Positions 26,701 to 35,132 of a stretch of 64,000 bases of DNA are shown here, in pieces. Location of the stretch: assembly GCF_019396325.1 (NCBI RefSeq), contig NZ_JAHKRO010000002.1, forward strand, positions 202,889 to 266,888. Direction: 5' to 3'. This DNA comes from Nonomuraea ceibae (GTDB lineage Bacteria > Actinomycetota > Actinomycetes > Streptosporangiales > Streptosporangiaceae). The translations under genes were made by a program, and so were the position numbers. The notes beneath the pieces were generated by a model. That model saw only the letters and a program-made list of their open reading frames with translations, searched no databases and was not told the DNA's origin. The number at the start of each line of letters is the position of its first letter. Position 1 is the first letter of the stretch.

Positions 26701-27740
26701 ACAAGTGGTCGGAGTTCCGGCCCGGCATCCGCGACCTGTTCGGCACCAAGGTCGAGCTCCGCCTCGGCGACGCGTACGAGTCGGAGGTCAGCAGGAAGAA
26801 GGCGCTCGCCGTGCCCGAGGGCGCGCCGGGACGCGGCCTGACCAAGGACGGCTTCCACTTCCTGTCGGCGCTGCCCAGGATCGACGCCGTGCAGGACCCC
26901 GGGTCGCTCGCCGACGGCGCGCGCGGGCTCGTCCAGGCCGTGCGCGACTCGTGGAAGGGCCCGGTGGCGCCCCGGGTGCGGCTGCTGCCCGCCGTGCTGC
27001 CGCTGGCCGCGCTGCCCGCCGACGAGGAGCGCATCCCCATCGGCATCGACGAGGCCACGCTCATGCCGGTCACGCTCGACTTCGACGCCGACCCGCACTT
27101 CGTCGTGTTCGGCGAGAACGAGAGCGGCAAGTCGAACCTGCTGCGCCTCATCGCCGAAGGACTGGTGAGCAGGAAGCAGCCCAGCCAGGCCATGATGATC
27201 GTCATCGACTACCGCAGGGCCCTGCTGGACTCGGCGGCGACCCCGCACCGCATCGGCTACGCCGCATCCAGCGCCGCCGCCGCCGACCTCATCAAGGACG
27301 CCAGGGAAGCGCTGATGAGCCGCCTGCCCCCGGCCGACCTGACGCCGCAGCAACTGCGCGACCGCAGCTGGTGGCAGGGCTCCGACCTGTACGTGTTCGT
27401 CGACGACTACGACCTGGTCGCCACCTCGGCCAACCCGCTGGCGCCCCTGGTCGACCTGCTGCCCCAGGCCCGCGACATCGGCCTGCACCTGGTGCTGTCG
27501 CGCCAGATGGGCGGCGCCGGCCGGGCCATGTTCGACCCGGTCATCCAGCGCATGAAGGACATGGCCACGCCGGCGCTGCTGCTGTCGGGCAACAAGGACG
27601 AGGGCTACCTGTTCGGCAACGTCCGGCCGCAGACGCTCCCGCCCGGCCGCGGCCATTTCGTGGACCGCCGCCTGGGCGCGCGCCTGATGCAGACCGCGTT
27701 CCTGGGCGACGAGCAGGCCATCCGAGAAGGGGGATCATGA
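23742..27740 (+). CDS. eccC: EccC, fused FtsK/SpoIIIE-type T7SS motor ATPase
   Basis: At 1332 residues this is an undivided EccC (not split into a and b). Two membrane helices lie near residues 37-60 and 65-88, then a linker and three FtsK/SpoIIIE ATPase domains. The Walker A motifs are GATGSGKSE (from 483), GGTRSGKST (from 842) and GENESGKSN (from 1124). Walker B-like strands are LNFVLVDFKGG, QFYCLDFGGG and MMIVIDYRR. All three P-loops keep Lys. EccC recognises WXG100 substrates through its last ATPase and drives export. The next gene overlaps by ATGA, so the small protein at 27737 is coupled. Confidence 0.97.
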   Translation: MSIVVVRRPERRPTPQPPRGEILLESPPEIPEVQPAGLMGVLMYVPMLAGGAAMALMFTAGGNSSPLMYVASGLFAVSMLGMTLGQFGRNAGERKNRLNGLRRDYFRYLAQVRKKVRKAALQQREALEWSGPAPDTLWWVAMGPRLWERRPRDDDFGTVRLGTGVQKLAVQLVPPDSKPVEDLDALTAGALRRFVRAHSTVSGLPVAVALHSFARINLTGDPRAVRAMVRAVIAQLATFHSPDDMRVMVCASREWMPHWDWVKWLPHALHPEEVDAAGHVRLMAESMERLDQLVGDELKERARFRPGAASDALPYHVVIVDGGHVPHDSQLGVDAIQGVTVIDLSESAGPAGESNTLRLDVQPDGFHMVKIDHAGKRSTNRLGDPDSLDYARAEGLARQLAPLRASTASGGETQDLLSTNTTLTDLLGVGDPAHLQPAVTWQPRAGRNRLRVPIGLGVDGRVVELDIKESAQGGMGPHGLVIGATGSGKSELLRTMVLGLAITHSSEILNFVLVDFKGGATFLGLDTLSHVSAVITNLEDELPLVDRMYDALHGEMVRRQELLRAAGNYASLRDYERAREQGADLRPMPTLFIVLDEFSELLAAKPEFIDLFVMIGRLGRSLGVHLLLASQRLEEGRLRGLDTHLSYRIGLRTFSAMESRVVLGVADAYELPSAPGNGYLKYDTTGMTRFKAAYVSGAHHADPVQAATADGQVPVREVVEYGPAHIPLPEVTTPVQTGEPEPDDEPAAGNQRSLLDVVVGRLTGHGPAAHRIWLPPLSEPPTLAHLLPPLSVTAGHGLTTAGWQGRGKLHAVVGIVDKPFEQRRDPFWLDLSGGAGHVGVAGGTRSGKSTVLRTLVSSMALMHTPREVQFYCLDFGGGSLSSLEGLPHVGGVAARLDGDRVRRTVAEIGSILEQRERDFGEHGIESIAAYRQLCAEGTIEGDGWGDVFLVVDGWLTLRQEFDSLEPVITDIAARGLGYGIHVIAASNKWSEFRPGIRDLFGTKVELRLGDAYESEVSRKKALAVPEGAPGRGLTKDGFHFLSALPRIDAVQDPGSLADGARGLVQAVRDSWKGPVAPRVRLLPAVLPLAALPADEERIPIGIDEATLMPVTLDFDADPHFVVFGENESGKSNLLRLIAEGLVSRKQPSQAMMIVIDYRRALLDSAATPHRIGYAASSAAAADLIKDAREALMSRLPPADLTPQQLRDRSWWQGSDLYVFVDDYDLVATSANPLAPLVDLLPQARDIGLHLVLSRQMGGAGRAMFDPVIQRMKDMATPALLLSGNKDEGYLFGNVRPQTLPPGRGHFVDRRLGARLMQTAFLGDEQAIREGGS

Positions 27741-28069
27741 CCGACCTGGAGATGCACTTCTCCGCGCTCGACCGCTGCCGCACAGCCATCAGCAAGGCCA
27801 CCAGCCACTACCGGGAGACCTTGACCGAGAACAATCCCGGCGAGGTCACCTACGAGGAGGACGGCCGGGTCCGCAACAACCGCACGCCGATCAGCGCGAG
27901 CGCCTTCGGCGACCTGGAGGGCTCCGCCGCGCTGGCCGGCTGCGCCAACGGCGTCTGGTCCACGCTGCTCGACGAGATGGACCAGGCCCGCAGGAAGCTG
28001 CGCGACACCGAGGCCGGGCTGAGCAACGTGGAGACCAACATCACCAAGGCACACCGGGCCACCTCATGA
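27737..28069 (+). CDS. Small WXG100-like protein coupled to eccC
   Basis: A 110-residue helical protein beginning within the last codons of eccC (ATGA overlap, AAGGGGGATC upstream) and itself overlapping the following gene (ATGA). It has the size and helix-turn-helix outline of WXG100 proteins, but the only Trp (residue 74, VWST) has no Gly at +2. The central stretch (ENNPGEVTYEEDGRVRNN) is polar and probably a loop. Likely a partner of the WXG-transglycosylase encoded next; this is inferred from coupling. Confidence 0.7.
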   Translation: MTDLEMHFSALDRCRTAISKATSHYRETLTENNPGEVTYEEDGRVRNNRTPISASAFGDLEGSAALAGCANGVWSTLLDEMDQARRKLRDTEAGLSNVETNITKAHRATS

Positions 28070-29169
28070 GCGTCTCCCACCTGCCGGGCGGCGAGCAGCT
28101 CGACGCCATGCTCACCAAGGTCACCGGCGACCCCGCGGCGATCAACAAGGTGGCCGAGAAGTGGCGGGCCCTGGCCGGCGACATCAACGAGTTCGGCGGG
28201 GCGCTCGGCGGCGCCGTCCAGGTCGTCGACAACGCCTGGCGGGGCCGCTCGGCCGACCAGTTCGACACCTACATGCGCAAGTACGGCCGGGCGGCCCACG
28301 AGCTGCAGACGGCCCTGGCCAACGCCGCCGGGTCGCTGGACGCGGCCGCCACGGCACTGCGCGAGGCGCGTACGGAGATCGCCGCCATCATCCGCGACCT
28401 GTCGGCCAGCGCGTCCACGTACACGAAGGAGAACCCGGACGCCACCCAGCAGGCCAAGGACACGGCGCTGCGCGGGCTGGTGAACCAGGCGATCACCGAC
28501 GCGCGGCCGCACGTGACCTCGGCCAACACGGCGCTGACCAAGGCGAAGACCGACATCGACGCCTTCCTGGGCGACCGCGCCCAGACCTTCCGCGGCATCC
28601 CCGAGATCGTCACCCAGGAGTTCACGCCGCAGGACGGCAGGAAGATCGACTGGCAGCCCGAGCCCGGCTACAACCCGCGGCAGGACCGCACGGCCCTGCA
28701 AGGCGGCGGCAACGGCAGCGGCAACGGTGGCGGTGGCGGTGGCGGGGGCGGCGGCTTCGGCGGCTACGGACCGAGCGGCCCGCCTCCCCCCGGCGGCGGC
28801 CCGGCCCCGACGGGCCAGGTCAAGCAGTGGATCGAGGAGGCCATCGCCATCCTCAAGCAGCACGGCGTGCCGGTGTCGAAGATGAACGCCAGCGACATCT
28901 GGATGATCATCCGGCACGAGTCCGGCGGCAACCCGCACGCGATCAACAACTGGGACTCGAACGCGGACAAGGGCACCCCGTCCAAGGGCCTGATGCAGAC
29001 CATCGACCCGACGTTCAACGCCTACAAGCTGCCGGGGCACGGCAACATCTACGACCCGGTGGACAACATCATCGCGGGCGTCCGCTACGCGATCTCGCGC
29101 TACGGGTCGGTGTCGAACGTGCCCGGCGTCGTCGGCACCAAGAACGGCAGCGGGTACGTCGGCTACTAG
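28066..29169 (+). CDS. WXG100-lytic transglycosylase (SLT) fusion
   Basis: The protein has 367 residues. The N-terminal 100 residues are a WXG100 domain with W-R-G at 58-60, followed by more helix to about 200. A Gly-rich linker (about 213-245) joins it to a C-terminal SLT-type lytic transglycosylase domain (about 248-367). That domain shows the catalytic Glu 285 in IRHESGGNP, then GLMQTI and NIIAGVRYA. Such enzymes cleave the glycan backbone of peptidoglycan. Lacking a Sec signal, it is probably exported by the T7SS and may open the wall for the secretion machine. It overlaps the previous gene (ATGA) and ends before a strong terminator. Confidence 0.9.
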   Translation: MSVSHLPGGEQLDAMLTKVTGDPAAINKVAEKWRALAGDINEFGGALGGAVQVVDNAWRGRSADQFDTYMRKYGRAAHELQTALANAAGSLDAAATALREARTEIAAIIRDLSASASTYTKENPDATQQAKDTALRGLVNQAITDARPHVTSANTALTKAKTDIDAFLGDRAQTFRGIPEIVTQEFTPQDGRKIDWQPEPGYNPRQDRTALQGGGNGSGNGGGGGGGGGGFGGYGPSGPPPPGGGPAPTGQVKQWIEEAIAILKQHGVPVSKMNASDIWMIIRHESGGNPHAINNWDSNADKGTPSKGLMQTIDPTFNAYKLPGHGNIYDPVDNIIAGVRYAISRYGSVSNVPGVVGTKNGSGYVGY

Positions 29170-29183
29170 GGAACGGACAGCGA

Positions 29184-29215
29184 AAAGGGCCCGGACGTGA
29201 TCGTCCGGGCCCTTT
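29184..29215. terminator. Bidirectional intrinsic terminator
   Basis: A perfect 14-bp stem with a TGAT loop, flanked by AAA and TTT (AAAGGGCCCGGACG and its complement), sits between the convergent transglycosylase and kinase-like genes. Confidence 0.9.
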
Positions 29216-29228
29216 CGTCAAGGCGTCG

Positions 29229-31403
29229 TCAGCCGCAGTTGGCCCAGCCCGCGCTCGTCGAGCCGGAGCCCACGCTGCCGGAGTAGCGCACGCACTTCCC
29301 GGCGGCCGGCAGCTTCACCGGTCCCGCGTAGTACTCGAAGTTGCCCGAGTCGGTCTTGCTGGGGCCGTTCTGGACCTCCAGGGTGGCTCTCACCGGGGTG
29401 GCCTTGCCCACGTCCACCGTCTTCATGGTGACCACGCAGTTCTGGCCGGTGCTGTTGTTCCAGAGCTGGTACGTGGCGCCGCCGGAGAAGGAGCTGGAGC
29501 GCTGGACGACGAAGCCCGAGCCGCACACCTGGGTGGGCGTGTACGGGTTCTTCACCGGGGCCGCCTGCTTGGCCGTCGCCTTGGGCTGCGTCGGCGTGGG
29601 CTTGGGCTGCGTCGGGGTGGGCTTCGGCTGGGTGGGCGTCGGCTTCGGCTTGGTCGGCGTGGGCTTCGGCTCCGGGGCCTGCGTCGGCTTCTCCGTGGGC
29701 TTCTCGGAGGGCTTCTCGGAGGGCTTCTCCGTCGGCTTCTCGGAAGGCTTCTCGGTCGGCTGCTCCGAGGGCTGCTCCGTCGGCTTCTCGGACGGCTTCT
29801 CCGTCGGCTGCTCGGAGGGCTGCTCCGTCGGCTTCTCCGTCTTGGTGACGGTCGCCGTCGGCTGCGGCTTCTTCTTCCTCTTGGTCGGCGTCGGCTCGGC
29901 CTCGGCGGTCGGGGCCGCCGTCGGCTGCTGCGTGACCGTGGGCACCACGACCGGCTGCGTCGGCATCGCCGTCGGCGTCGTCGGCACCGAGGTCAGCTCG
30001 GGCACGCCCGCGGTGGTCGTCGGCCACTCGGTCGGCAGCACCAGCGGGGCCACCCCGGCCTCGTCCACGTCGGGCGTGGCGCCCCACGGCACGGTGACCG
30101 TCGGCTGCGGCTGCTGCGGGACCGGGCCGCCGTCAGGCGCGGTGCCCTGCGGAACCGGGGCCGCGGACGCGCTGTTGGGCACCGGGATGCCGTCGGCGTT
30201 CGCCTGGGCGGCCACGGTGGTGCCGACCTGCTGGTACTCGACGTACCGGTTGGCGCCCCACAGGCCGATCGCGGAGACGAGCGCGACCGCGCCCACCCCG
30301 GCGACCAGGCCCATCGGGAACTTCCTGCGCGGCCCCTGCGAGCCCCTGGGCTGCACGGCCTCCAGCCGGATCTGCTGCGGCTGAGGCGGCTGCTGCGGCT
30401 GACCGCCCGGCTCGGGCGGGCCCCACATCGGCTCCGCCTGCTGCGGGACGCCCGGCACGGGCGAGCCCTGCATCGGGGGCCCCTGCATGGTCGGGTGCTG
30501 CATGGGCGGGCCCTGCATCGGCTGGCCGGGGCCGCCCTGCGGGGGCACCATCGGCTGCATGCCCGGGAGCGGCACGGCCGGGATCGGGACGCCCTGGAGC
30601 GCCACCCCGGGGACGGGCACGCCCTCGATGGCGGTCTGGTCCGGCGCCTGCTGGCGGCCCGCGCCGGGGTCGCCGAGCACCTGCATGAGCGCGCTGTACG
30701 TGGTCGGCCGCTGGCTGACGTCCTTGGCCAGCGCCGACAGCAGGACGCGGCGCAGCGCCTCGTCCCCGACGCCCACCTCGGGCTCGCCGGTCAGCACGGC
30801 GTCGCGGTCGGCGAACGGCGGCTTGCCGGTGGCCGCGAACGTCATCGTCGCGGCCCAGGCGAACACGTCGGCGTACGGCCCGTACTGCAGGCCGGTGAGC
30901 TGCTCGGGGGCCTGGTAGCCGGGCTCGCCCACAGGGTCGCCGACGGTCACGTCGGTCACCCTCGGCCCTTCGGCGGCCAGGATCACGTTGTGCGGCGTGA
31001 GCGAGCGGTGGGTCAGGCCCGCCAGGTGCACGGCCGACAGCGCGGTCAGCACGCCGACGGCCACCCGCTCCAGCGCGTCGCCGGTCAGCGGCCCGTCGGC
31101 CTCGACGGTTTCGGCCAGGCTCTTGCCCTCGACGTGCTCGCGGACGACGTACGGGCGGTCCGCCAGGTAACCGGCGTCGAGCACCCGCGCCACGTACGAG
31201 CTGGAGACCCGCTGGGCGGCCAGGTAGGGCGCGAGGGCGTCGGGTGCCGGTTCGGGCACGCCGGGGAGCAGCTTGATGGCCCGGATGGGGGCGTCATCGG
31301 ATTCCCGCCCGAGGAAGGTCTCCCCGCGCGGCCCCTCTCCCAGCAGCCCGAGGATGCTGTAATCACCGATCCGCTCGGGATCACCAGGGCGCAATGGGTG
31401 CAT
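29229..31403 (-). CDS. Membrane-anchored protein kinase-like protein (probable pseudokinase) with SapA-like extracellular domain
   Basis: The ATG at 31403 (AAAGG upstream) gives 724 aa. Residues about 12-270 are a Ser/Thr kinase fold: Gly-rich LGEGPRGETF, Lys44 in RAIKLL, and APE-like YQAPEQL. The catalytic loop reads HRSLTPHN (132-139), so the HRD Asp is Ser134 and the usual Lys+2 is Thr; the DFG site is DVT (151-153). A Pro/Gln/Met-rich linker, one membrane helix (about 365-388) and a long Pro/Thr/Glu/Lys repeat region (KPSEKPTEQPSE type) follow. A C-terminal four-Cys domain resembles spore-associated protein A. It probably acts as a phospho-independent scaffold or sensor across the wall; residual activity is not excluded. 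Confidence 0.85.
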   Translation of the reverse strand: MHPLRPGDPERIGDYSILGLLGEGPRGETFLGRESDDAPIRAIKLLPGVPEPAPDALAPYLAAQRVSSSYVARVLDAGYLADRPYVVREHVEGKSLAETVEADGPLTGDALERVAVGVLTALSAVHLAGLTHRSLTPHNVILAAEGPRVTDVTVGDPVGEPGYQAPEQLTGLQYGPYADVFAWAATMTFAATGKPPFADRDAVLTGEPEVGVGDEALRRVLLSALAKDVSQRPTTYSALMQVLGDPGAGRQQAPDQTAIEGVPVPGVALQGVPIPAVPLPGMQPMVPPQGGPGQPMQGPPMQHPTMQGPPMQGSPVPGVPQQAEPMWGPPEPGGQPQQPPQPQQIRLEAVQPRGSQGPRRKFPMGLVAGVGAVALVSAIGLWGANRYVEYQQVGTTVAAQANADGIPVPNSASAAPVPQGTAPDGGPVPQQPQPTVTVPWGATPDVDEAGVAPLVLPTEWPTTTAGVPELTSVPTTPTAMPTQPVVVPTVTQQPTAAPTAEAEPTPTKRKKKPQPTATVTKTEKPTEQPSEQPTEKPSEKPTEQPSEQPTEKPSEKPTEKPSEKPSEKPTEKPTQAPEPKPTPTKPKPTPTQPKPTPTQPKPTPTQPKATAKQAAPVKNPYTPTQVCGSGFVVQRSSSFSGGATYQLWNNSTGQNCVVTMKTVDVGKATPVRATLEVQNGPSKTDSGNFEYYAGPVKLPAAGKCVRYSGSVGSGSTSAGWANCG

Positions 31404-31515
31404 GCCCAAACCTTTCCACGGCAAAAAGCAAGATCTAGTTATATTCAACCAGATTGGTCACATACGCCACATAGGTTTCGGGCCGTACCCAACAATTCAT
31501 GGTCTTGTTTCCTTG

Positions 31516-31551
31516 CTGACGCAGTAGGAGCCGCGGCGGGGCCTGCGTCAG
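31516..31551 (-). terminator. Hairpin at the end of mycP
   Basis: CTGACGCAG and CTGCGTCAG form a 9-bp inverted repeat with an 18-base GC-rich loop. The proximal arm includes the mycP stop codon. No U-tract follows. The gap between it and the kinase-like gene start (31404-31515) is AT-richer (TATATT, TAGTT) and likely contains that gene's promoter. Confidence 0.5.
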
Positions 31552-32696
31552 TCGGTGCGGCCGGGGCGCCAGCCCCGGCGGCGGCCCATCGGGACCAGCG
31601 CCCGCGCGACCGCGACGAGCAGCACGAGACCCAGCGCCGACGCCGCGACGATCAGCCCGAGGCTCCGCGCCGCGTGGTCGACGGGCGGCACCGCGGCCAC
31701 CGCGCCCGGCGGGAGCGGCGCGGGCGGCGGCGGCGCCACCACGGGCGCGTTGGCCGGCTCGAACGGCAGCACGGCGCTGACCGCCTGCATGGGGTTGACC
31801 ATCCCCGCCGTCGTGGTGCCCGTGCCCAGGTCGGCCGTGGCGATGACGCGCCGCCGCACCTGGTCCTGGTCGAGCGTCGGGAACCTGGCCCGCACCAGCG
31901 CCACCACCCCCGCCACGTACGGCACCGCGTAGCTGGTGCCCTCCAGCTCCAGGTTGTAGGCCTTGCCCGGCCAGGTGGAGGTGATGCTCTCGCCCGGGCC
32001 CAGCACGGAGACCGGCGTCTTGTCGTTGGAGAACTCCGACAGCGCCCCCGACTGCCCGGCCGCCCCGACGGCCAGCACGCCCTCGTACGACGCCGGATAG
32101 GCCGGGATCGGGGTGCCGTCCTCGGCCCGCTTGTTGCCGGCCGCCGCCACGATCACCACGTCCTTGGCCAGCGCGTACGCCACCGCGTCCCGCAGCGCGG
32201 GGAAGTCGGTGGTGGCCGAGGAGATGTTGATGACGTCGGCGCCCTCGTCGGCGGCCGACCTGATCGCCTTGACCATCAGGTCGGGGTCGCCGTCGCGCTC
32301 GGTGTTGGTCTGCTTGTACGACAGCAGTTGCGCGGCCGGCGCCATGCCGTGGAAGGGCACGCCCTCGACGTAGACGGCGCCGATGATGCCCGCGACCGCG
32401 GTGCCGTGCCCGATGCAGTCGCGGATGCCGGTGTTGGTGAGGTCGGCCCGGCCCGCCAGGCGGAGCTGCGGATGGTTCAGCTCGACGCCGCTGTCGATGA
32501 TCGCCACCCGGACGCCCGCGCCGGTCGACAGCGGCCACACGCGCTTGGGGTCGAGCCGCTTCTGCGCCCAGGGCTCGGCGCCGGGAAGCTGCTGGGTGCC
32601 CCGCTTCGGCCGGCACTCGTCGGCGGTCGCCGCCGCCGCGGGCGCCACGCCGAGCTGAAGGGCCAGCAGGCAGGCCAGAAAGGCGCGGGCAATCAT
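31548..32696 (-). CDS. mycP: MycP, type VII secretion-associated subtilisin-like serine protease (mycosin)
   Basis: A 382-residue S8 protease with a Sec signal peptide (1-22), triad Asp68 (IIDSGV), His97 (GHGTAVAG) and Ser255 (GTSYAVP), and oxyanion Asn in AAAGN. A Pro-rich linker and a C-terminal membrane helix (about 348-370) end in a basic tail. Mycosins stabilise the T7SS membrane complex and can process exported substrates. It lies alone between two hairpin terminators, near the other T7SS genes but in its own transcription unit. Confidence 0.95.
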   Translation of the reverse strand: MIARAFLACLLALQLGVAPAAAATADECRPKRGTQQLPGAEPWAQKRLDPKRVWPLSTGAGVRVAIIDSGVELNHPQLRLAGRADLTNTGIRDCIGHGTAVAGIIGAVYVEGVPFHGMAPAAQLLSYKQTNTERDGDPDLMVKAIRSAADEGADVINISSATTDFPALRDAVAYALAKDVVIVAAAGNKRAEDGTPIPAYPASYEGVLAVGAAGQSGALSEFSNDKTPVSVLGPGESITSTWPGKAYNLELEGTSYAVPYVAGVVALVRARFPTLDQDQVRRRVIATADLGTGTTTAGMVNPMQAVSAVLPFEPANAPVVAPPPPAPLPPGAVAAVPPVDHAARSLGLIVAASALGLVLLVAVARALVPMGRRRGWRPGRTD

Positions 32697-32733
32697 GTCC
32701 GAAAAGAGTAGCCTGCCCTGTCGATCAGGCAGA

Positions 32734-32755
32734 AGCCCCGGCCCGGACCGGGGCT
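32734..32755 (-). terminator. Hairpin terminator of the single WXG100 gene
   Basis: AGCCCCGG and CCGGGGCT pair around a six-base loop immediately downstream of the minus-strand WXG100 gene and upstream of mycP. A second, weaker GCCTG/CAGGC pair sits next to it at 32711-32729. Confidence 0.65.
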
Positions 32756-32762
32756 CCCCCCG

Positions 32763-33035
32763 TCAGCGGGTCGCCGACTCGATGTTGCCCCGGTAGGTGT
32801 TGATGACCCGGGACGCCTCGTTGAGCTCTTCGGACATGCGCTGGAAGGCGGCACGGTAGTTCTGCCAGGCGCCCTGGAACCGCTGGGCGCCGGGGCCGGT
32901 CCAGGCGGTGCCGACCTTGGACGCCTCGCGGTCCAGCGCCGTCATCGTGGCGCGGACGGCCTCCGCCTGCTGCGTGAACTGGGTGGCCATGGCCTGCATT
33001 TCCGCAGGATCGCCACCGAGCATGCTCTGGCTCAT
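32763..33035 (-). CDS. WXG100 family protein (EsxA/CFP-10-like)
   Basis: The ATG at 33035 has a perfect AGGAGG six bases upstream, giving 90 residues; an upstream in-frame ATG (33056) lacks one. It is a canonical WXG100 protein with W-T-G at 45-47 between two amphipathic helices and a short C-terminal tail. The strong ribosome site and standalone unit suggest high expression. It may be the general ESX partner protein of the system. Confidence 0.92.
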   Translation of the reverse strand: MSQSMLGGDPAEMQAMATQFTQQAEAVRATMTALDREASKVGTAWTGPGAQRFQGAWQNYRAAFQRMSEELNEASRVINTYRGNIESATR

Positions 33036-33218
33036 GCGTACCTCCTGGATCGACATGAAAGCGCCCTCACCATAGACGCGTGAATCGCTGATCGCCCCGG
33101 TTATGCCGAGCGGCTATGGTCGTCCGGAGGATTGTTCGGCCCGTCCGGGGCAGCGGGGGTCCGTCCGGGATGGGCGCTTTAAACTCCGATGAGTACGAGC
33201 CAGGAAGGACGGACGTCG

Positions 33219-34964
33219 GTGCACAAGGTTCTGATCGCCAACCGCGGCGAGATCGCCGTACGAGTGGCACGGGCATGCAAGGACTCCGGCATCGGGAGCG
33301 TGGCCGTCTACGCCGACCAGGACCTCGACTCCCTGCACGTCAGGGTCGCCGACGAGGCCTACTCCCTGGGCAGCGCGTCCCCCGCCGAGACCTACCTCGA
33401 CATCGGCAAGCTGCTGGCGGTCGCCGAGCGCTCCGGCGCCGACGCCGTGCACCCCGGCTACGGCTTCCTGGCCGAGAACGCCGACTTCGCCCAGGCGGTC
33501 ATCGACGCCGGGCTCACCTGGATCGGGCCGCCGCCCGCCGCCATCGCCGCGCTCGGCGACAAGGTGCAGGCCAGGCACATCGCTCAGAAGGTCGGCGCGC
33601 CGCTCGTCGCCGGCACCAAGGACCCGGTCTCGGGGGCCGCCGAGGTCGTCGCGTTCGCCGAGGAGCACGGGCTGCCGATCGCCATCAAGGCCGCCTACGG
33701 CGGCGGCGGGCGCGGCATCAAGGTCGCCCGCCGCCTGGAGGAGGTGGCCGAGCTGTACGAGTCGGCCGTCCGCGAGGCCGTGGCGTCCTTCGGCCGGGGC
33801 GAGTGCTTCGTCGAGCGCTACCTCGACCGGCCGCGCCACGTCGAGACCCAGTGCCTGGCCGACCGCGAGGGCAACGTGGTCGTGGTCAGCACCCGCGACT
33901 GCTCGCTGCAGCGCCGCCACCAGAAGCTGGTGGAGGAGGCCCCCGCGCCGTTCCTCACCCAGGAGCAGGTCGACATCCTCTACTCCAGCTCCAAGGCCAT
34001 CCTCAAGGAGGCCGGCTACGTCGGGGCCGGCACCTGTGAGTTCCTCGTCGGCGAGGACGGCACGATCTCGTTCCTGGAGGTCAACACCCGGCTCCAGGTC
34101 GAGCACCCGGTGTCGGAGGAGGTCGCGGGCATCGACCTGGTGCGCGAGATGTTCCGCATCGCCGACGGCGAGCCGATCGGCTACGGCGACCCGGAGCTGC
34201 GCGGCCACTCCATCGAGTTCCGCGTCAACGCCGAGGACGCGGGCCGCAACTTCCTGCCGACGCCCGGCACGCTCACCGCCATGCGCGCGCCGTCGGGTCC
34301 CGGCGTACGGCTCGACTCCGGTTACGAGGCCGGGATGACCGTGCCCCAGACGTTCGACTCGCTGGTGGCCAAGCTGATCGTGACCGGCCGCACCCGCCGG
34401 GAGGCGCTGGAGCGCGCGCGCCGGGCGCTGGCCGAGTTCGAGATCGACGGGATGCCGACCGTGCTGCCGTTCCACCGGGCGGTCGTGACCGACCCGGCCT
34501 TCACGGGCGAGCCGTTCGCCGTCCACACCCGGTGGATCGAGACCGAGTTCGACAACACGATCCCGCCCTACGCCGGCGCCCCCGAGACGGCCGAGCCGGT
34601 GTCGCGGGAGACGGTGACGGTCGAGGTCGGCGGCAAGCGCCTGGAGGTCGTGCTGCCTGCCGGGCTCGGCGCGGGCGTCGCTACGCCCTCGGCGAACAAG
34701 AAGCCCAGGCGGTCCGGGGGCGGCGCCCGCACGGCCGCCACCGGCGGCGACTCCCTCGTCACGCCGATGCAGGGCACGATCGTCAAGGTCGTGGCCGCCG
34801 ACGGCGACACCGTGGCCGAGGGCGACACCGTGGTGGTGCTGGAGGCCATGAAGATGGAGCAGCCGCTGACCGCGCACAAATCCGGCGTCATCACCGGGCT
34901 CTCCGCCGCCGTCGGCCAGACGATCACCTCGGGGGCCGTGATCTGCGAGATCAAGGACGCCTGA
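33219..34964 (+). CDS. Biotin-dependent acyl-CoA carboxylase alpha subunit (biotin carboxylase plus BCCP)
   Basis: This subunit carboxylates biotin with ATP and bicarbonate for acetyl- or propionyl-CoA carboxylase. I prefer GTG 33219 (GGAAGGA about 10 bases upstream, 581 aa) over ATG 33189 (591 aa, no ribosome site). Order: biotin carboxylase N-domain ([17 protein letters not shown]), ATP-grasp domain ([29 protein letters not shown]), C-domain, then a linker and a biotinyl domain with EAMKMEQ, where Lys545 is the expected biotinylation site. No carboxyltransferase gene is adjacent, so the beta subunit must be elsewhere. It lies just outside the T7SS island and looks like housekeeping. Confidence 0.93.
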   Translation: MHKVLIANRGEIAVRVARACKDSGIGSVAVYADQDLDSLHVRVADEAYSLGSASPAETYLDIGKLLAVAERSGADAVHPGYGFLAENADFAQAVIDAGLTWIGPPPAAIAALGDKVQARHIAQKVGAPLVAGTKDPVSGAAEVVAFAEEHGLPIAIKAAYGGGGRGIKVARRLEEVAELYESAVREAVASFGRGECFVERYLDRPRHVETQCLADREGNVVVVSTRDCSLQRRHQKLVEEAPAPFLTQEQVDILYSSSKAILKEAGYVGAGTCEFLVGEDGTISFLEVNTRLQVEHPVSEEVAGIDLVREMFRIADGEPIGYGDPELRGHSIEFRVNAEDAGRNFLPTPGTLTAMRAPSGPGVRLDSGYEAGMTVPQTFDSLVAKLIVTGRTRREALERARRALAEFEIDGMPTVLPFHRAVVTDPAFTGEPFAVHTRWIETEFDNTIPPYAGAPETAEPVSRETVTVEVGGKRLEVVLPAGLGAGVATPSANKKPRRSGGGARTAATGGDSLVTPMQGTIVKVVAADGDTVAEGDTVVVLEAMKMEQPLTAHKSGVITGLSAAVGQTITSGAVICEIKDA

Positions 34965-35132
34965 CCGTCACCGGCGCCGAGATCGAGGGCAAAGATTCGC
35001 GGCGCGGGCGTCCGGACCCGCCAGGATGCCCGCACCGGGGCGCGCCCGGAGCGCGCCGGGCGGGTAACGTGCGCAGTGAGGAACTTTGCCGACCGCCCGT
35101 TCGTCCTCATGGGCGAAGGAGGCTTGCTGCCA

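Noticed and set aside
23739-27656. 1305-codon frame antisense to eccC
   Set aside because: Shadow of eccC; no start context or domain.
24125-32711. Very long plus frames spanning eccC to mycP
   Set aside because: Low-complexity Arg/Pro translation crossing several real genes on both strands.
22180-33035. EccE subunit
   Set aside because: No gene with the EccE layout (two N-terminal membrane helices plus a roughly 300-residue cytoplasmic domain) was found; the 15126 membrane protein has a different plan.
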